A stretch of 64,000 nucleotides of DNA from Martinezella tropici (lineage in GTDB: Bacteria; Pseudomonadota; Alphaproteobacteria; Rhizobiales; Rhizobiaceae), in assembly GCF_008370325.1 (NCBI RefSeq), contig NZ_VNIP01000018.1, positions 124,001 through 188,000 on the forward strand, written 5' to 3'. The notes beneath the pieces are model-generated. The model ran no database searches and was not told the origin of the DNA. It was given only the letters and a program-made list of their open reading frames with translations. The position numbers and the translations under genes are program-made. How positions within the stretch are numbered: the first letter of the stretch is position 1; each line of letters opens with the position of its first letter. This document shows, piece by piece, positions 19,134-27,545 of this stretch.

Positions 19134-19309
19134 GGGATGATGCTCCAATAAACCTGATCGCAAAACCTGATCGCAGTCAGCACTTTCCATACATAGGGCC
19201 ATCCGCATCCTTGAGGTAGACAGTCTGTTTCAAGTTTGCGTTATTCCGGTGAAATTCTGTTCCGCTATGCTGTCCTCATGAGGGAACGCGCGCGAGTGGA
19301 GACAAAGCC

Positions 19310-20263
19310 TTGCTGGTAAATGGGAAATGGACTGAGGATTGGCAGCCGGTCCAAGCCAAGGACGAGAAGGGCGGCTTCGTCCGCCAGACTTCGAGCTTTC
19401 GCAATTGGGTCACGCCCCATGGTCGCGCAGGACCGACGGGTGAAGGACGCTTCAAGGCAGAGGCCGGCCGCTATCACCTTTATGTCGCACTGATCTGCCC
19501 TTGGGCGTCGCGCACCCTGATTGGCCGCAAGCTGAAGGGGCTGGAAGAGGTCATTTCCGTTTCCGTCGTCGAACCTATCCTGTCCAAGCAGGGCTGGCGG
19601 TTCGGCGATTATCCCGGCACCACGAACGACCCGATAAATGGCGCCACCTACATGCACGAGATCTATACGAAAGCCGATCCGGCCTTCACAGGCCGCGCCA
19701 CGGTTCCGGTCCTTTGGGACAAACAGACCGGCACGATCGTCAACAATGAATCATCGGATATCCTGCGCATGCTGAATGACGGCTTCGGCGATCTCGCAAG
19801 GCATGACATCGATCTTTACCCAGCCGGCAAGCGGGAAGAGATCGACCGTTTCAATGCCCGGATCTACCCCGCCCTCAACAACGGCGTTTATCGCACCGGT
19901 TTCGCCACGACGCAGATCGCCTATGAGGAGGCCTTCAATGAGGTATTCGATTGTCTCGATCAGGTCGAGACGGAGCTGGAGGGCAAGGATTTCCTCTTTG
20001 CAATCAATCCCACCGAAAGCGATATCAGGCTGTTCGTCACCCTCGTTCGTTTCGACGTCGCCTATCACGGCCTGTTCAAGTGCAATCTTCGCCGCTTGTC
20101 GGACTATGCCAATCTGCAATCCTTCTGCCGTCGTATGCTGGATTGGCCGGGCATTGCGGAAACGGTGAATTTCGATCATATCAAGCGCGGCTACTACTCG
20201 ATAGCGACGCTCAATCCCGCAGGCATCGTGCCGCTTGGGCCTGCTCTCGACGAGCTGTTCTGA
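19310..20263 (+). CDS. Glutathionyl-hydroquinone reductase (Xi-class GST, YqjG/ECM4-like)
   Basis: The 317-residue protein has the Xi-class glutathione transferase architecture. The thioredoxin-fold domain carries CPWA with the catalytic Cys63, preceded by GRYHLYVALI; the C-terminal all-helical domain has the YRTGFATTQIAYEEA and DIRLFVTLVRFD segments. These enzymes reduce glutathionyl-hydroquinones to free hydroquinones. The start is a TTG at 19310 with GGAG eight bases upstream; no upstream ATG is available in frame. Confidence 0.92.
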   Translation: MLVNGKWTEDWQPVQAKDEKGGFVRQTSSFRNWVTPHGRAGPTGEGRFKAEAGRYHLYVALICPWASRTLIGRKLKGLEEVISVSVVEPILSKQGWRFGDYPGTTNDPINGATYMHEIYTKADPAFTGRATVPVLWDKQTGTIVNNESSDILRMLNDGFGDLARHDIDLYPAGKREEIDRFNARIYPALNNGVYRTGFATTQIAYEEAFNEVFDCLDQVETELEGKDFLFAINPTESDIRLFVTLVRFDVAYHGLFKCNLRRLSDYANLQSFCRRMLDWPGIAETVNFDHIKRGYYSIATLNPAGIVPLGPALDELF

Positions 20264-20326
20264 TACTCGACCGCCCTCCAAAACCGGTCTAAGGTCCGCC
20301 TCGTTCGACGAAGCGGGGGGACCGTC

Positions 20327-21745
20327 ATGGATTGGGAGGAGTTCCGGCAATGGTCGGAGAAAGCCGCACATTGGGGCGCGGACTATCGCGCGTCGCTTCG
20401 CGACAGGCCGGTCCGGGCGAAGATGGCGCCGGGAGAAATCGCCGCCCGCATCGCCGCCTGCCCGCCGGTAACAGGCGAAGCCATGGAGGATATCTTCAAA
20501 GACTTTGAGGATATCCTTGTGCCTGGCATGACGCATTGGCAGCACCCGCGCTTCTTTGCCTATTTCCCCGCCAATGCCGCCCCCGTTTCAGTGGTTGCCG
20601 AATATCTGGTCAGCGCCATCGCCGCACAATGCATGCTGTGGCAAACATCGCCGTCCGCAACCGAGCTGGAAACGAAGGTCGGTGATTGGCTGCGCCAGGC
20701 ACTCGGTCTTCCGGAAACCTTCACCGGCGTCGTTCAGGATTCCGCTTCGACCGCCACGCTTGCCGCCGTCCTCGTGATGCGCGAGAGAGCGTTGGATTGG
20801 CAGGGCAACAGAAGCGGGCTCGCGGCCAGCAGGGCGGTGCGCATCTATTCCACCGACCAGGTCCACACCTCCATCGACCGCGCCATCTGGATATCAGGCA
20901 TCGGCGAGGAAAACCTGGTGCGCATTCCCTCGAGCGGTCCCAACAAGGCCATGGATCCGAGAGCACTCGCCGCAGCCATAGAGCGCGATCGCGCGGCCGG
21001 GCTTTTGCCTGCCGGCGTCATCGCCTGCGTCGGCGGCACCAGCGTCGGCGCCTGTGACGATATCGCCGCTGTCGTCGAGGTTGCTCATGCGCATGGGCTC
21101 TATGTCCATGTCGATGCCGCCTGGGCGGGCTCCGCGATGATCTGTCCGGAATTCCGCGCTCTTTGGCAAGGCGTCGAGCAGGCCGATTCCGTCGTCTTCA
21201 ACCCGCATAAGTGGCTTGGCGCGCAATTCGATTGCTCCGTCCAATTCGTCCGCGAGCCGGAGACGTTGGTCCGCACGCTGGCGATCCAGCCTGAATATCT
21301 GCGCACGCATGGCCATGACGGCATCATCAACTATTCGGAATGGTCAGTGCCGCTCGGCCGCCGCTTCCGCGCGCTGAAGCTCTGGTTCCTCCTGCGCTAT
21401 CACGGCCTGGAAGGATTGCGGACAATGATCCGCAACCATGTGTCCTGGTCGCAGAATCTGGCTAAGCGCCTTGCCGCAGAGCCGGATTTCGAAATCGTCA
21501 CCGAGCCCTTCCTGTCGCTGTTCTCCTTCGATCACAAGGCGCCTGCAGGTGCCGATCAGGAAAGCCATACCCAGCGCCTGCTGACAGCGATCAACAATGA
21601 CGGCCGCATCTATCTGACGCAGACCCGTGTCGGCGGCCGGCTGGTCATTCGCTTCCAGGCTGGCCAGTTCGAGGCGACGGCTGATGATATCGACACGGCG
21701 TTTGACGTCATCGTCGAAATCGCCAGGTCATTATCCCCGAACTAG
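20327..21745 (+). CDS. Pyridoxal-phosphate-dependent decarboxylase (aromatic-L-amino-acid/group II family)
   Basis: The 472-residue protein is a group II PLP decarboxylase. The N-terminal block HPRFFAYFPANAAPVSVVAEY, the VQDSASTATLAAVL segment, the aspartate-containing VHVDAAWAGSA and the PLP-lysine motif FNPHKWLGAQFDCS are all present, and LVIRFQAGQFEATADDID lies near the end. Family members decarboxylate tryptophan, tyrosine or DOPA; substrate is not determinable here. The ATG at 20327 follows GGGGGGACC. It sits 63 bases after the GHR gene and may be cotranscribed with it. Confidence 0.92.
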   Translation: MDWEEFRQWSEKAAHWGADYRASLRDRPVRAKMAPGEIAARIAACPPVTGEAMEDIFKDFEDILVPGMTHWQHPRFFAYFPANAAPVSVVAEYLVSAIAAQCMLWQTSPSATELETKVGDWLRQALGLPETFTGVVQDSASTATLAAVLVMRERALDWQGNRSGLAASRAVRIYSTDQVHTSIDRAIWISGIGEENLVRIPSSGPNKAMDPRALAAAIERDRAAGLLPAGVIACVGGTSVGACDDIAAVVEVAHAHGLYVHVDAAWAGSAMICPEFRALWQGVEQADSVVFNPHKWLGAQFDCSVQFVREPETLVRTLAIQPEYLRTHGHDGIINYSEWSVPLGRRFRALKLWFLLRYHGLEGLRTMIRNHVSWSQNLAKRLAAEPDFEIVTEPFLSLFSFDHKAPAGADQESHTQRLLTAINNDGRIYLTQTRVGGRLVIRFQAGQFEATADDIDTAFDVIVEIARSLSPN

Positions 21746-21878
21746 AAAAGCTGTTTTTCCAGCGCGGAGGGCCGAGCCATGCTAGGCTCTCAAAAAATCG
21801 ATTAATGACACTGGTGAATGATTCGTTCATATATGATGCCATCAATCTCGTCTTTGAAAATGCAGGGAAGGAAAATCC

Positions 21879-22721
21879 ATGAAATTGTTGCGTGTTGGCG
21901 AAGTCGGCAAGGAAAAGCCGGCGCTTTTGGATAGCGACGGCAAGATCCGCGATCTCTCCGCTCATGTCGCCGATATCGGTGGCGATGCCATTTCGCCTGC
22001 CGGTCTGGCGAAGATCGCGGCTCTCGATCCGAACAGTCTGCCCGAACTGCCGGAAGGCCGCCTCGGCGCCTGCGTTGCCGGCACCGGCAAATTCATCTGC
22101 ATCGGCCTGAATTTTTCGGACCACGCCGCCGAGACCGGCGCCACCGTACCGCCGGAGCCGATTATCTTCATGAAGGCAAGCTCGGCCATCGTCGGCCCGA
22201 ACGACAATGTGCTGATCCCGCGCGGTTCGGAAAAGACCGATTGGGAAGTCGAGCTCGGCGTCGTCATCGGCAAGACTGCGAAATATGTCAGCGAAGCCGA
22301 TGCTCTCGACTATGTCGCCGGTTACTGCGTTTCCCACGATGTCTCCGAACGCGCCTTCCAGACGGAACGCTCGGGACAGTGGACCAAGGGCAAGTCCTGC
22401 GACACCTTCGGCCCGATCGGCCCCTGGCTCGTCACCAAGGATGAGATCGCCGATCCGCAGAATCTCGGCATGTGGCTGAAGGTCAACGGCGAGATGATGC
22501 AGAATGGCTCGACCAAGACAATGGTCTATGGCGTCGCCTACCTCGTTTCCTATCTCAGCCAGTTCATGTCGCTGCATCCAGGCGATGTCATCTCCACCGG
22601 TACGCCTCCGGGCGTCGGCATGGGCATGAAGCCACCGCAATATTTGAAGCCGGGCGATGTCGTCGAGCTCGGCATGGAGGGCCTTGGCTCCCAGCGCCAG
22701 ACCTTCCTCGCCGACGCATAA
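21879..22721 (+). CDS. Fumarylacetoacetate hydrolase family protein
   Basis: The 280-residue enzyme has the FAH fold: CIGLNFSDHAAETG, PIIFMKASSAIVGPND, the metal-binding WEVELGVVIGK acidic residues, and the C-terminal DVISTGTPPGVGMG block. Family members cleave carbon-carbon bonds or hydrate 2-oxo-pentenoates, and many rhizobial relatives are annotated ureidoglycolate lyase; the activity cannot be fixed from sequence alone. The ATG has GGAAGGAAAA upstream. A strong terminator follows. Confidence 0.9.
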   Translation: MKLLRVGEVGKEKPALLDSDGKIRDLSAHVADIGGDAISPAGLAKIAALDPNSLPELPEGRLGACVAGTGKFICIGLNFSDHAAETGATVPPEPIIFMKASSAIVGPNDNVLIPRGSEKTDWEVELGVVIGKTAKYVSEADALDYVAGYCVSHDVSERAFQTERSGQWTKGKSCDTFGPIGPWLVTKDEIADPQNLGMWLKVNGEMMQNGSTKTMVYGVAYLVSYLSQFMSLHPGDVISTGTPPGVGMGMKPPQYLKPGDVVELGMEGLGSQRQTFLADA

Positions 22722-22765
22722 CGTGTACGGCTCAGGAACTTTAACTTTTTGAGATCATTGTCGAT

Positions 22766-22795
22766 GCCGGAGAAGCGATTCTCCGGCGTTTTTAT
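22766..22795 (+). terminator. Rho-independent terminator after the FAH-family gene
   Basis: GCCGGAGAA at 22766-22774, a GCGA tetraloop and TTCTCCGGC at 22779-22787 form a perfect 9-bp stem followed by GTTTTTAT. Confidence 0.93.
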
Positions 22796-23014
22796 AGGAA
22801 GAACCGGCGGCCGTTATGTTGCTTTGCAGCAAAAGCTGCTAGGTTGGATAATAAGAGCTTAAAGGATGAGGTGCGCAGAGGAGCCGCGATCGTCCTGCTG
22901 CATAGCGCGACTGGAGAAGCGCCGCAGCAAAGGTAGCGACCGCAAGACGCATGCATTTCAATAATTTAGGTGATTTGCGCGTTCGCATACCGCATCACGA
23001 AAGGTAAAGCCCCT
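22796..23014. other. Intergenic region upstream of phaZ
   Basis: About 220 bases with no recognisable gene. It should contain the phaZ promoter; I see no clear operator or structured RNA. Confidence 0.4.
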
Positions 23015-24292
23015 ATGTTTTATCAGTTTTATGAACTCCATCATGCCGCTCTCGCCCCTTTTCGCGCCGCGGCAGACATGATGCGCCTAGCCTATGCCAA
23101 TCCGCTTAATCCCCTCTCGCACACGGTGTTCGGCCGCACTTTGACGGCAAGCCTCGAGGTTTTCGAGCGCACGACCAGGCGTTACGGCAAGCCGGAATTC
23201 GGGCTCAATGAGACGCTGATCGATGGCAAGCCGGTCTCGGTGCATGAAAAGATCGTCTGGAAGAAGCCTTTCTGCAATCTCATCCATTTCGAGCGCAGCC
23301 TGCCCGCAGGCCATGGCGCCGATCCCCGTATCCTGATCGTGGCGCCGATGTCCGGCCACTATGCGACGCTCCTGCGCGGCACGGTGGAGGCCCTGCTGCC
23401 GGGCGCTGACGTCTACATCACCGACTGGATCGATGCGCGCATGGTGCCGATGACCGATGGCACCTTCGATCTGGAGGACTATATCGATTACGTCATCGAG
23501 ATGCTGCACCACCTAGGCCCCGATACGCATGTCGTCGCCGTCTGTCAGCCCTCGGTGCCGGTGCTCGCGGCCGCAGCCGTCATGGAAGCGGCGGGCGATC
23601 GCCTGGCGCCCTCGTCGATGACGCTGATGGGTGGCCCGATCGATACCCGTATCAATCCGACCGCCGTCAACCAGCTCGCCAAGGAAAAGCCACTGGAGTG
23701 GTTTGCCGACAATGTCGTCATGAACGTGCCCTGGCCGCAGCCAGGCTTCATGCGGCCCGTCTATCCCGGCTTCCTGCAGCTTTCCGGCTTCATGTCGATG
23801 AATCTCGACCGTCACATGATCGCCCACAAGGACTTCTTCGTGCACCTCGTCAAGAATGACGGCGAGCCGGCCGAGAAGCATCGCGATTTCTATGACGAAT
23901 ATCTGGCCGTCATGGATCTGACGGCGGAATTCTATCTGCAGACGGTCGATCACGTGTTCATCAAGCATGCGCTTCCCAAGGGCGAGCTCATGCATCGCGG
24001 CGAGCGCGTGGATCCCTCCGCTATCCGCAACATCGCGCTTTTGACCGTCGAAGGCGAGAACGACGATATTTCCGGTGTCGGCCAGACGCATGCGGCACAG
24101 ACCATCTGCACCAATATCCCCGACCATATGCGCATGCACTATCTGCAGCCGGATGTCGGCCATTACGGCGTCTTCAACGGCTCGCGCTTCCGCCGCGAGA
24201 TCGCACCGCGTATCCTAGCCTTCACGCGCGAGCACGCCCGCACCGGCAGGCCTGTCGTCAAGCGGGTCATCAAGGGCGGAAAATCCGCCTGA
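23015..24292 (+). CDS. phaZ: Intracellular polyhydroxyalkanoate (PHB) depolymerase
   Basis: The 425-residue protein belongs to the intracellular PHB depolymerase family that degrades stored polyhydroxybutyrate granules. The N-terminus MFYQFYELHHAALAPFR is typical. In place of the usual serine lipase box it has VCQPSVP with Cys177, the nucleophile type known from Ralstonia PhaZ. The C-terminal block LQPDVGHYGVFNGSRFR carries the expected histidine. The ATG at 23015 is chosen over the open frame that begins 15 codons earlier. PHB turnover is central to carbon storage in rhizobia. Confidence 0.93.
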   Translation: MFYQFYELHHAALAPFRAAADMMRLAYANPLNPLSHTVFGRTLTASLEVFERTTRRYGKPEFGLNETLIDGKPVSVHEKIVWKKPFCNLIHFERSLPAGHGADPRILIVAPMSGHYATLLRGTVEALLPGADVYITDWIDARMVPMTDGTFDLEDYIDYVIEMLHHLGPDTHVVAVCQPSVPVLAAAAVMEAAGDRLAPSSMTLMGGPIDTRINPTAVNQLAKEKPLEWFADNVVMNVPWPQPGFMRPVYPGFLQLSGFMSMNLDRHMIAHKDFFVHLVKNDGEPAEKHRDFYDEYLAVMDLTAEFYLQTVDHVFIKHALPKGELMHRGERVDPSAIRNIALLTVEGENDDISGVGQTHAAQTICTNIPDHMRMHYLQPDVGHYGVFNGSRFRREIAPRILAFTREHARTGRPVVKRVIKGGKSA

Positions 24293-24613
24293 GAGCAAGC
24301 AAATTCAAATGGATAGAATGGTTCGGAGCTTGTTGAGGAGCCGAACCGTTCCTGCTGTGCAAACTATTAGCTTTTGTTGAATTATCCGCGCGGATTCAAG
24401 CACTTGTCCGATTCCGCCTGGGTCTGCCATTGAAGCCTCACGAAGAGGTTACCATCTCGATTCCAGCGGTACCGCAGAGATGATCGGGCCGTTTACCGCG
24501 CCGCGCGTCCTTGGAACGCGCTGTGATGCAGGTAGAGCTTTAAAAACCGCGCAGAAGCCTTTCCATCGATCGCTGTCGGTCGAGGGCCATGCGCCGTGCG
24601 AGGATACCTGACA
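24293..24613. other. Intergenic region between phaZ and the DUF2852 gene
   Basis: A 321-base gap. It contains a hairpin of 11 bp at 24316-24326 and 24341-24351 (GGTTCGG/CCGAACC core, one G-U pair) just after phaZ, which may stabilise or end that transcript but lacks a T-run. I see no convincing gene in the rest. Confidence 0.5.
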
Positions 24614-25051
24614 ATGAACCAATCTGCATTGCTTCGTCCGGATTGGACTCCGGCTACTATTGCCCTGATGGTGCTTGGCTTCGTGGTCTTTTGGCCACTG
24701 GGCTTTGCCATGCTCGCCTATATTCTCTTCGGGGAACGTTTGCGGGATTTCAAACGGGACGTGAATGAGAGAACCGATGGCATGTTTGCCGGCTGCGGCC
24801 GTCATCGCGGTCGTCACCGTCATTCCTTCTCCACCGGCAACGTCGCCTTCGACGATTGGCGCAAGGCTGAACTCGAGCGTCTCGAAGAGGAGCGCCGCAA
24901 GCTCGACGAGATGCGCGCCGAGTTCGACACCTATGTCCGTGAGTTGCGCCGTGCCAAGGACCAGGAAGAGTTCGACCGTTTCATGCGCGAGCGCAACAGC
25001 GTCAAGCGCAATGACAATGGCGGCTCGCCGACCGAATTCCAGACGCCGTGA
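24614..25051 (+). CDS. DUF2852 family membrane protein
   Basis: The 145-residue protein has a hydrophobic segment at about residues 15-40 (TIALMVLGFVVFWPLGFAMLAYILF), a short histidine- and arginine-rich stretch (GCGRHRGRHRHSF), and a long charged helix from about residue 75 (KAELERLEEERRKLDEMRAEF) likely to form a coiled coil. It matches DUF2852, a family common in Rhizobiales with unknown function. The ATG at 24614 is preferred over an in-frame start six codons upstream. A perfect palindromic terminator follows. Confidence 0.82.
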   Translation: MNQSALLRPDWTPATIALMVLGFVVFWPLGFAMLAYILFGERLRDFKRDVNERTDGMFAGCGRHRGRHRHSFSTGNVAFDDWRKAELERLEEERRKLDEMRAEFDTYVRELRRAKDQEEFDRFMRERNSVKRNDNGGSPTEFQTP

Positions 25052-25072
25052 CGGGAGTTCCGTTACGAGGTC

Positions 25073-25104
25073 AAAACCGGCATCGATCGATGCCGGTTTT
25101 TCTT
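25073..25104 (+). terminator. Terminator after the DUF2852 gene
   Basis: A perfect 28-base palindrome (AAAACCGGCATCGA and its complement, 25073-25100) followed by TTCTTT. Confidence 0.92.
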
Positions 25105-25243
25105 TGCCAGAAATCGCAAAGCAGCTCGCGCAAAAGTGCGCAGCGGTTTTGCGATAACGACATGCGAAAATTAAAGATCAAAGCGCTGGGAGCGAATCTG
25201 AAAGATTGCGACGCGCTTTGGCGAATCATATAAAACTGCCTCC

Positions 25244-26005
25244 ATGTTTCCGCTGCTCTCCAGATCCCGCAAACCGCCGGCCAAGCCGCCCGCGCCGGAA
25301 ACGCGTACGCTCGATGTCGCCGGCCGGCTGATGCCGCTGACGATCCGCCAGCACGAGCGGGCAACCCGCATCACGCTCAGGATCGAGCCCGGCGGGCGGT
25401 CGCTGAAGATGACCATTCCGCGCGGCCTTGCCGCCCGTGAGGTCAACGCTTTTCTCGACCGGCATCAGGGCTGGCTTCTGACGAAGCTCGCAAAATTCTC
25501 CGTCGACACCGGTCTGCGCGGTGGCAGCGAAATCCTCCTGCGCGGCGTGCGTCACCGGATCGAGCATACCGGCACCCTGCGCGGCCTCACCGAAGCCATC
25601 GTCGTGGAAGGCGTTCCGGTGCTGCGCGTCAGCGGCCTGCCGGAACATGCCGGCCGGCGCATCGCGACCTTCCTGAAGAAGGAGGCGCGCGCCGATCTGG
25701 AAAAGCGCGTCGCGGTGCATGCCAAGTCCATCCGCGCCACCGTCACGTCAATCACCATGAAGGATACCCGCAGCCGCTGGGGCTCGTGCTCCTCGCAGGG
25801 AAACCTAAGCTTCTCCTGGCGTATCGTCATGGCGCCGCCGTTGGTCATCGATTACCTCGCCGCCCACGAAGTTGCCCACCTCAAGGAAATGAACCACGGC
25901 CCGCGCTTCTGGGCGCTCTGCCGCAAACTCTGCCCCGACATGGACGAGGCGAAAGCCTGGCTAAAGCGCCATGGCAGTCAGCTGCACGCGATCGATTTTG
26001 ATTGA
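25244..26005 (+). CDS. YgjP-like (DUF45, M48-related) metallopeptidase domain protein
   Basis: The 253-residue protein has the DUF45/YgjP pattern: a beta-rich N-terminal part (ATRITLRIEPGGRSLKMTIPRG), the SRWGSCSSQGNLSFSWRIV motif and a zinc-binding HEVAHLKEMNHGPRFW at about residues 206-221. These are probable zinc peptidases of unknown substrate, sometimes linked to restriction systems, though none is seen here. The start at 25244 lies after an AT-rich promoter-like stretch. Confidence 0.88.
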   Translation: MFPLLSRSRKPPAKPPAPETRTLDVAGRLMPLTIRQHERATRITLRIEPGGRSLKMTIPRGLAAREVNAFLDRHQGWLLTKLAKFSVDTGLRGGSEILLRGVRHRIEHTGTLRGLTEAIVVEGVPVLRVSGLPEHAGRRIATFLKKEARADLEKRVAVHAKSIRATVTSITMKDTRSRWGSCSSQGNLSFSWRIVMAPPLVIDYLAAHEVAHLKEMNHGPRFWALCRKLCPDMDEAKAWLKRHGSQLHAIDFD

Positions 26006-26137
26006 ACAAGCCATCAGAACGCCCTCATTCGACGACATTGCACTCGGCCATTTCCGCAGTTTGAATGGTTTGCGTCAGTTTCTCGGCGGTGGCGCCCGCA
26101 GGGAATGAAAGTCTTTCAGGCCCGTGCGCATTGGTGT

Positions 26138-26569
26138 TCATTCCGGCATGGCAATACGAATAGGACGTGTTCCGATCGGGGCGCCGGTTGCGCGGTCAAT
26201 GGTGACGGGATCGATTTCAGTGTCGGTTTCGGCATCGAAGAACCGGGTCACGCCGTCCGCGGGACGATGCTTACGCCCCCACGCACCAATTGCAAACAGC
26301 ACCGGCAGGAAGTCCTGGCCGGCCGGCGTCAATACATATTCGTCGCGCGGAGGGCGTTCCGAGTAGCGCCGCTTTTCCAGCAGGCCGTCTTCCGTAAGCG
26401 CAGATAGCCGAGCGGTCAGCATTGTCGGCGCGATACCTAAACTCTTGCGAAATTCGTCGAAACGAGTGAGGCCCGCATGGGCATCGCGCATGATCAGCAT
26501 GGACCATGCATCGCCCACCAATGCCAGGCTGCGGGCGATCAGACACGGCTGGCTCGAAAGATTCTTCAT
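26138..26569 (-). CDS. HxlR-family transcriptional regulator
   Basis: The 143-residue protein carries a winged helix-turn-helix of the HxlR type: Cys9 near the N-terminus, SLALVGDAWSMLIMRDAHAGLTRFDEF, LGIAPTMLTARLSALTEDGLLEKRRYSERPPRDEYVLTPAG. HxlR regulators often sense electrophiles or oxidants and repress or activate an adjacent oxidoreductase. The ATG at 26569 is the family start; the open frame extends 30 codons upstream through the operator. It is divergent from a short-chain dehydrogenase gene across an 89-base gap holding a clear inverted repeat. Confidence 0.9.
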   Translation of the reverse strand: MKNLSSQPCLIARSLALVGDAWSMLIMRDAHAGLTRFDEFRKSLGIAPTMLTARLSALTEDGLLEKRRYSERPPRDEYVLTPAGQDFLPVLFAIGAWGRKHRPADGVTRFFDAETDTEIDPVTIDRATGAPIGTRPIRIAMPE

Positions 26570-26579
26570 GTCGATATCT

Positions 26580-26614
26580 TTTTGATAGTGACTTACTATT
26601 GATTTGATAGTAAC
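26580..26614. promoter_or_regulatory. Probable HxlR operator in the divergent promoter
   Basis: TTACTAT at 26593-26599 and ATAGTAA at 26607-26613 form a perfect inverted repeat with a 7-base spacer. In addition TTTGATAGTGAC and TTTGATAGTAAC are direct repeats about 22 bases apart. Together they lie between the two divergent start codons. Confidence 0.75.
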
Positions 26615-26658
26615 AGAATGCTCATCGATGTGCCATGATAAAAATGAAGGTGAGCACA

Positions 26659-27474
26659 ATGAGTAAGACAGAACGTGGTGTCGCCCTGGTCACGGGTGCT
26701 TCCTCCGGCATCGGATTGGTGACCGCGCAAGCGTTGCGGCACGCTGGATACCGTGTGTTTGGAACCAGCCGCAAGCCTACGCCGGATACCCCGGACGGGG
26801 TTGTTATGCTGGTCTGTGACGTTACCGATGATGAATCGGTGCGGAGTGTGGTCGATGACATACTGGTCCGCGCAGGACGAATCGATTTGCTCGTCAACAA
26901 TGCCGGGATCGGATTGCTCGCCGCAGCTGAGGAATCCTCCGTTGCGCAGGCGAAAGCTCTATTCGATGTGAACTTGTTCGGTGTCCTGCGGATGACGAAT
27001 GCAATACTTCCGGTGATGAGACGTCAGCGGAAAGGCAGGATCATCAACATGAGTTCCATCCTTGGGTTGATTCCCGCTCCCTTCAACGCGCTCTACGCAT
27101 CGACCAAGCACGCGATAGAAGGCTATTCCGAATCCCTTGACCACGAGGTTCGCACGCACGGCATCCGCGTCGTGCTCGTAGAGCCCGGTGTCACCCGCAC
27201 GTCCTTCGAGGAGAACCTTACGCGACCGGATGGTCCGCTTCCGGTATATGACAAAGTTCGCACCGACGCTGAGAACCTGATGCGCGAGATTGTTGAGGCG
27301 GGCGATGCGCCGGAGGTGGTAGCCGACGTCGTGGTCAAAGCCGCGAACGCCGCATCGCCGAAGAGGCGCTACACGGCGGGAAAGGCGGCAGGGCAAGTCC
27401 GTTTCATACGCCGCTTCCTGCCGGAGTCCTTCATCGACAAGAACCTTCGCAAGTTTAACAGGCTTCCCGCCTGA
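26659..27474 (+). CDS. Short-chain dehydrogenase/reductase
   Basis: The 271-residue SDR has TGASSGIG at residues 12-19, DVTDD, NNAGIG, the catalytic serine in MSSILG and YASTK. It most resembles classical SDRs acting on ketones, aldehydes or quinones; the substrate is unknown. The ATG at 26659 follows AAGGTGAG. It is divergent from the HxlR gene and 71 bases upstream of a medium-chain oxidoreductase, and all three probably form one regulated unit. Confidence 0.9.
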   Translation: MSKTERGVALVTGASSGIGLVTAQALRHAGYRVFGTSRKPTPDTPDGVVMLVCDVTDDESVRSVVDDILVRAGRIDLLVNNAGIGLLAAAEESSVAQAKALFDVNLFGVLRMTNAILPVMRRQRKGRIINMSSILGLIPAPFNALYASTKHAIEGYSESLDHEVRTHGIRVVLVEPGVTRTSFEENLTRPDGPLPVYDKVRTDAENLMREIVEAGDAPEVVADVVVKAANAASPKRRYTAGKAAGQVRFIRRFLPESFIDKNLRKFNRLPA

Positions 27475-27545
27475 CAGCCTCTGCCGCCGGATGCTGTTGT
27501 TCGGCGTTTGGCTGCTCGTTACCCTGGAAACGAAAGTTAGTTCTC

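Noticed and set aside
21774..21789. GAGCC/GGCTC short hairpin after the PLP decarboxylase gene
   Set aside because: Five-base stem without a T-run; too weak to call a terminator.
24449..24823. Minus-strand frame of 124 residues across the phaZ-DUF2852 gap
   Set aside because: It overlaps the DUF2852 gene, has no visible ribosome site and no family features.
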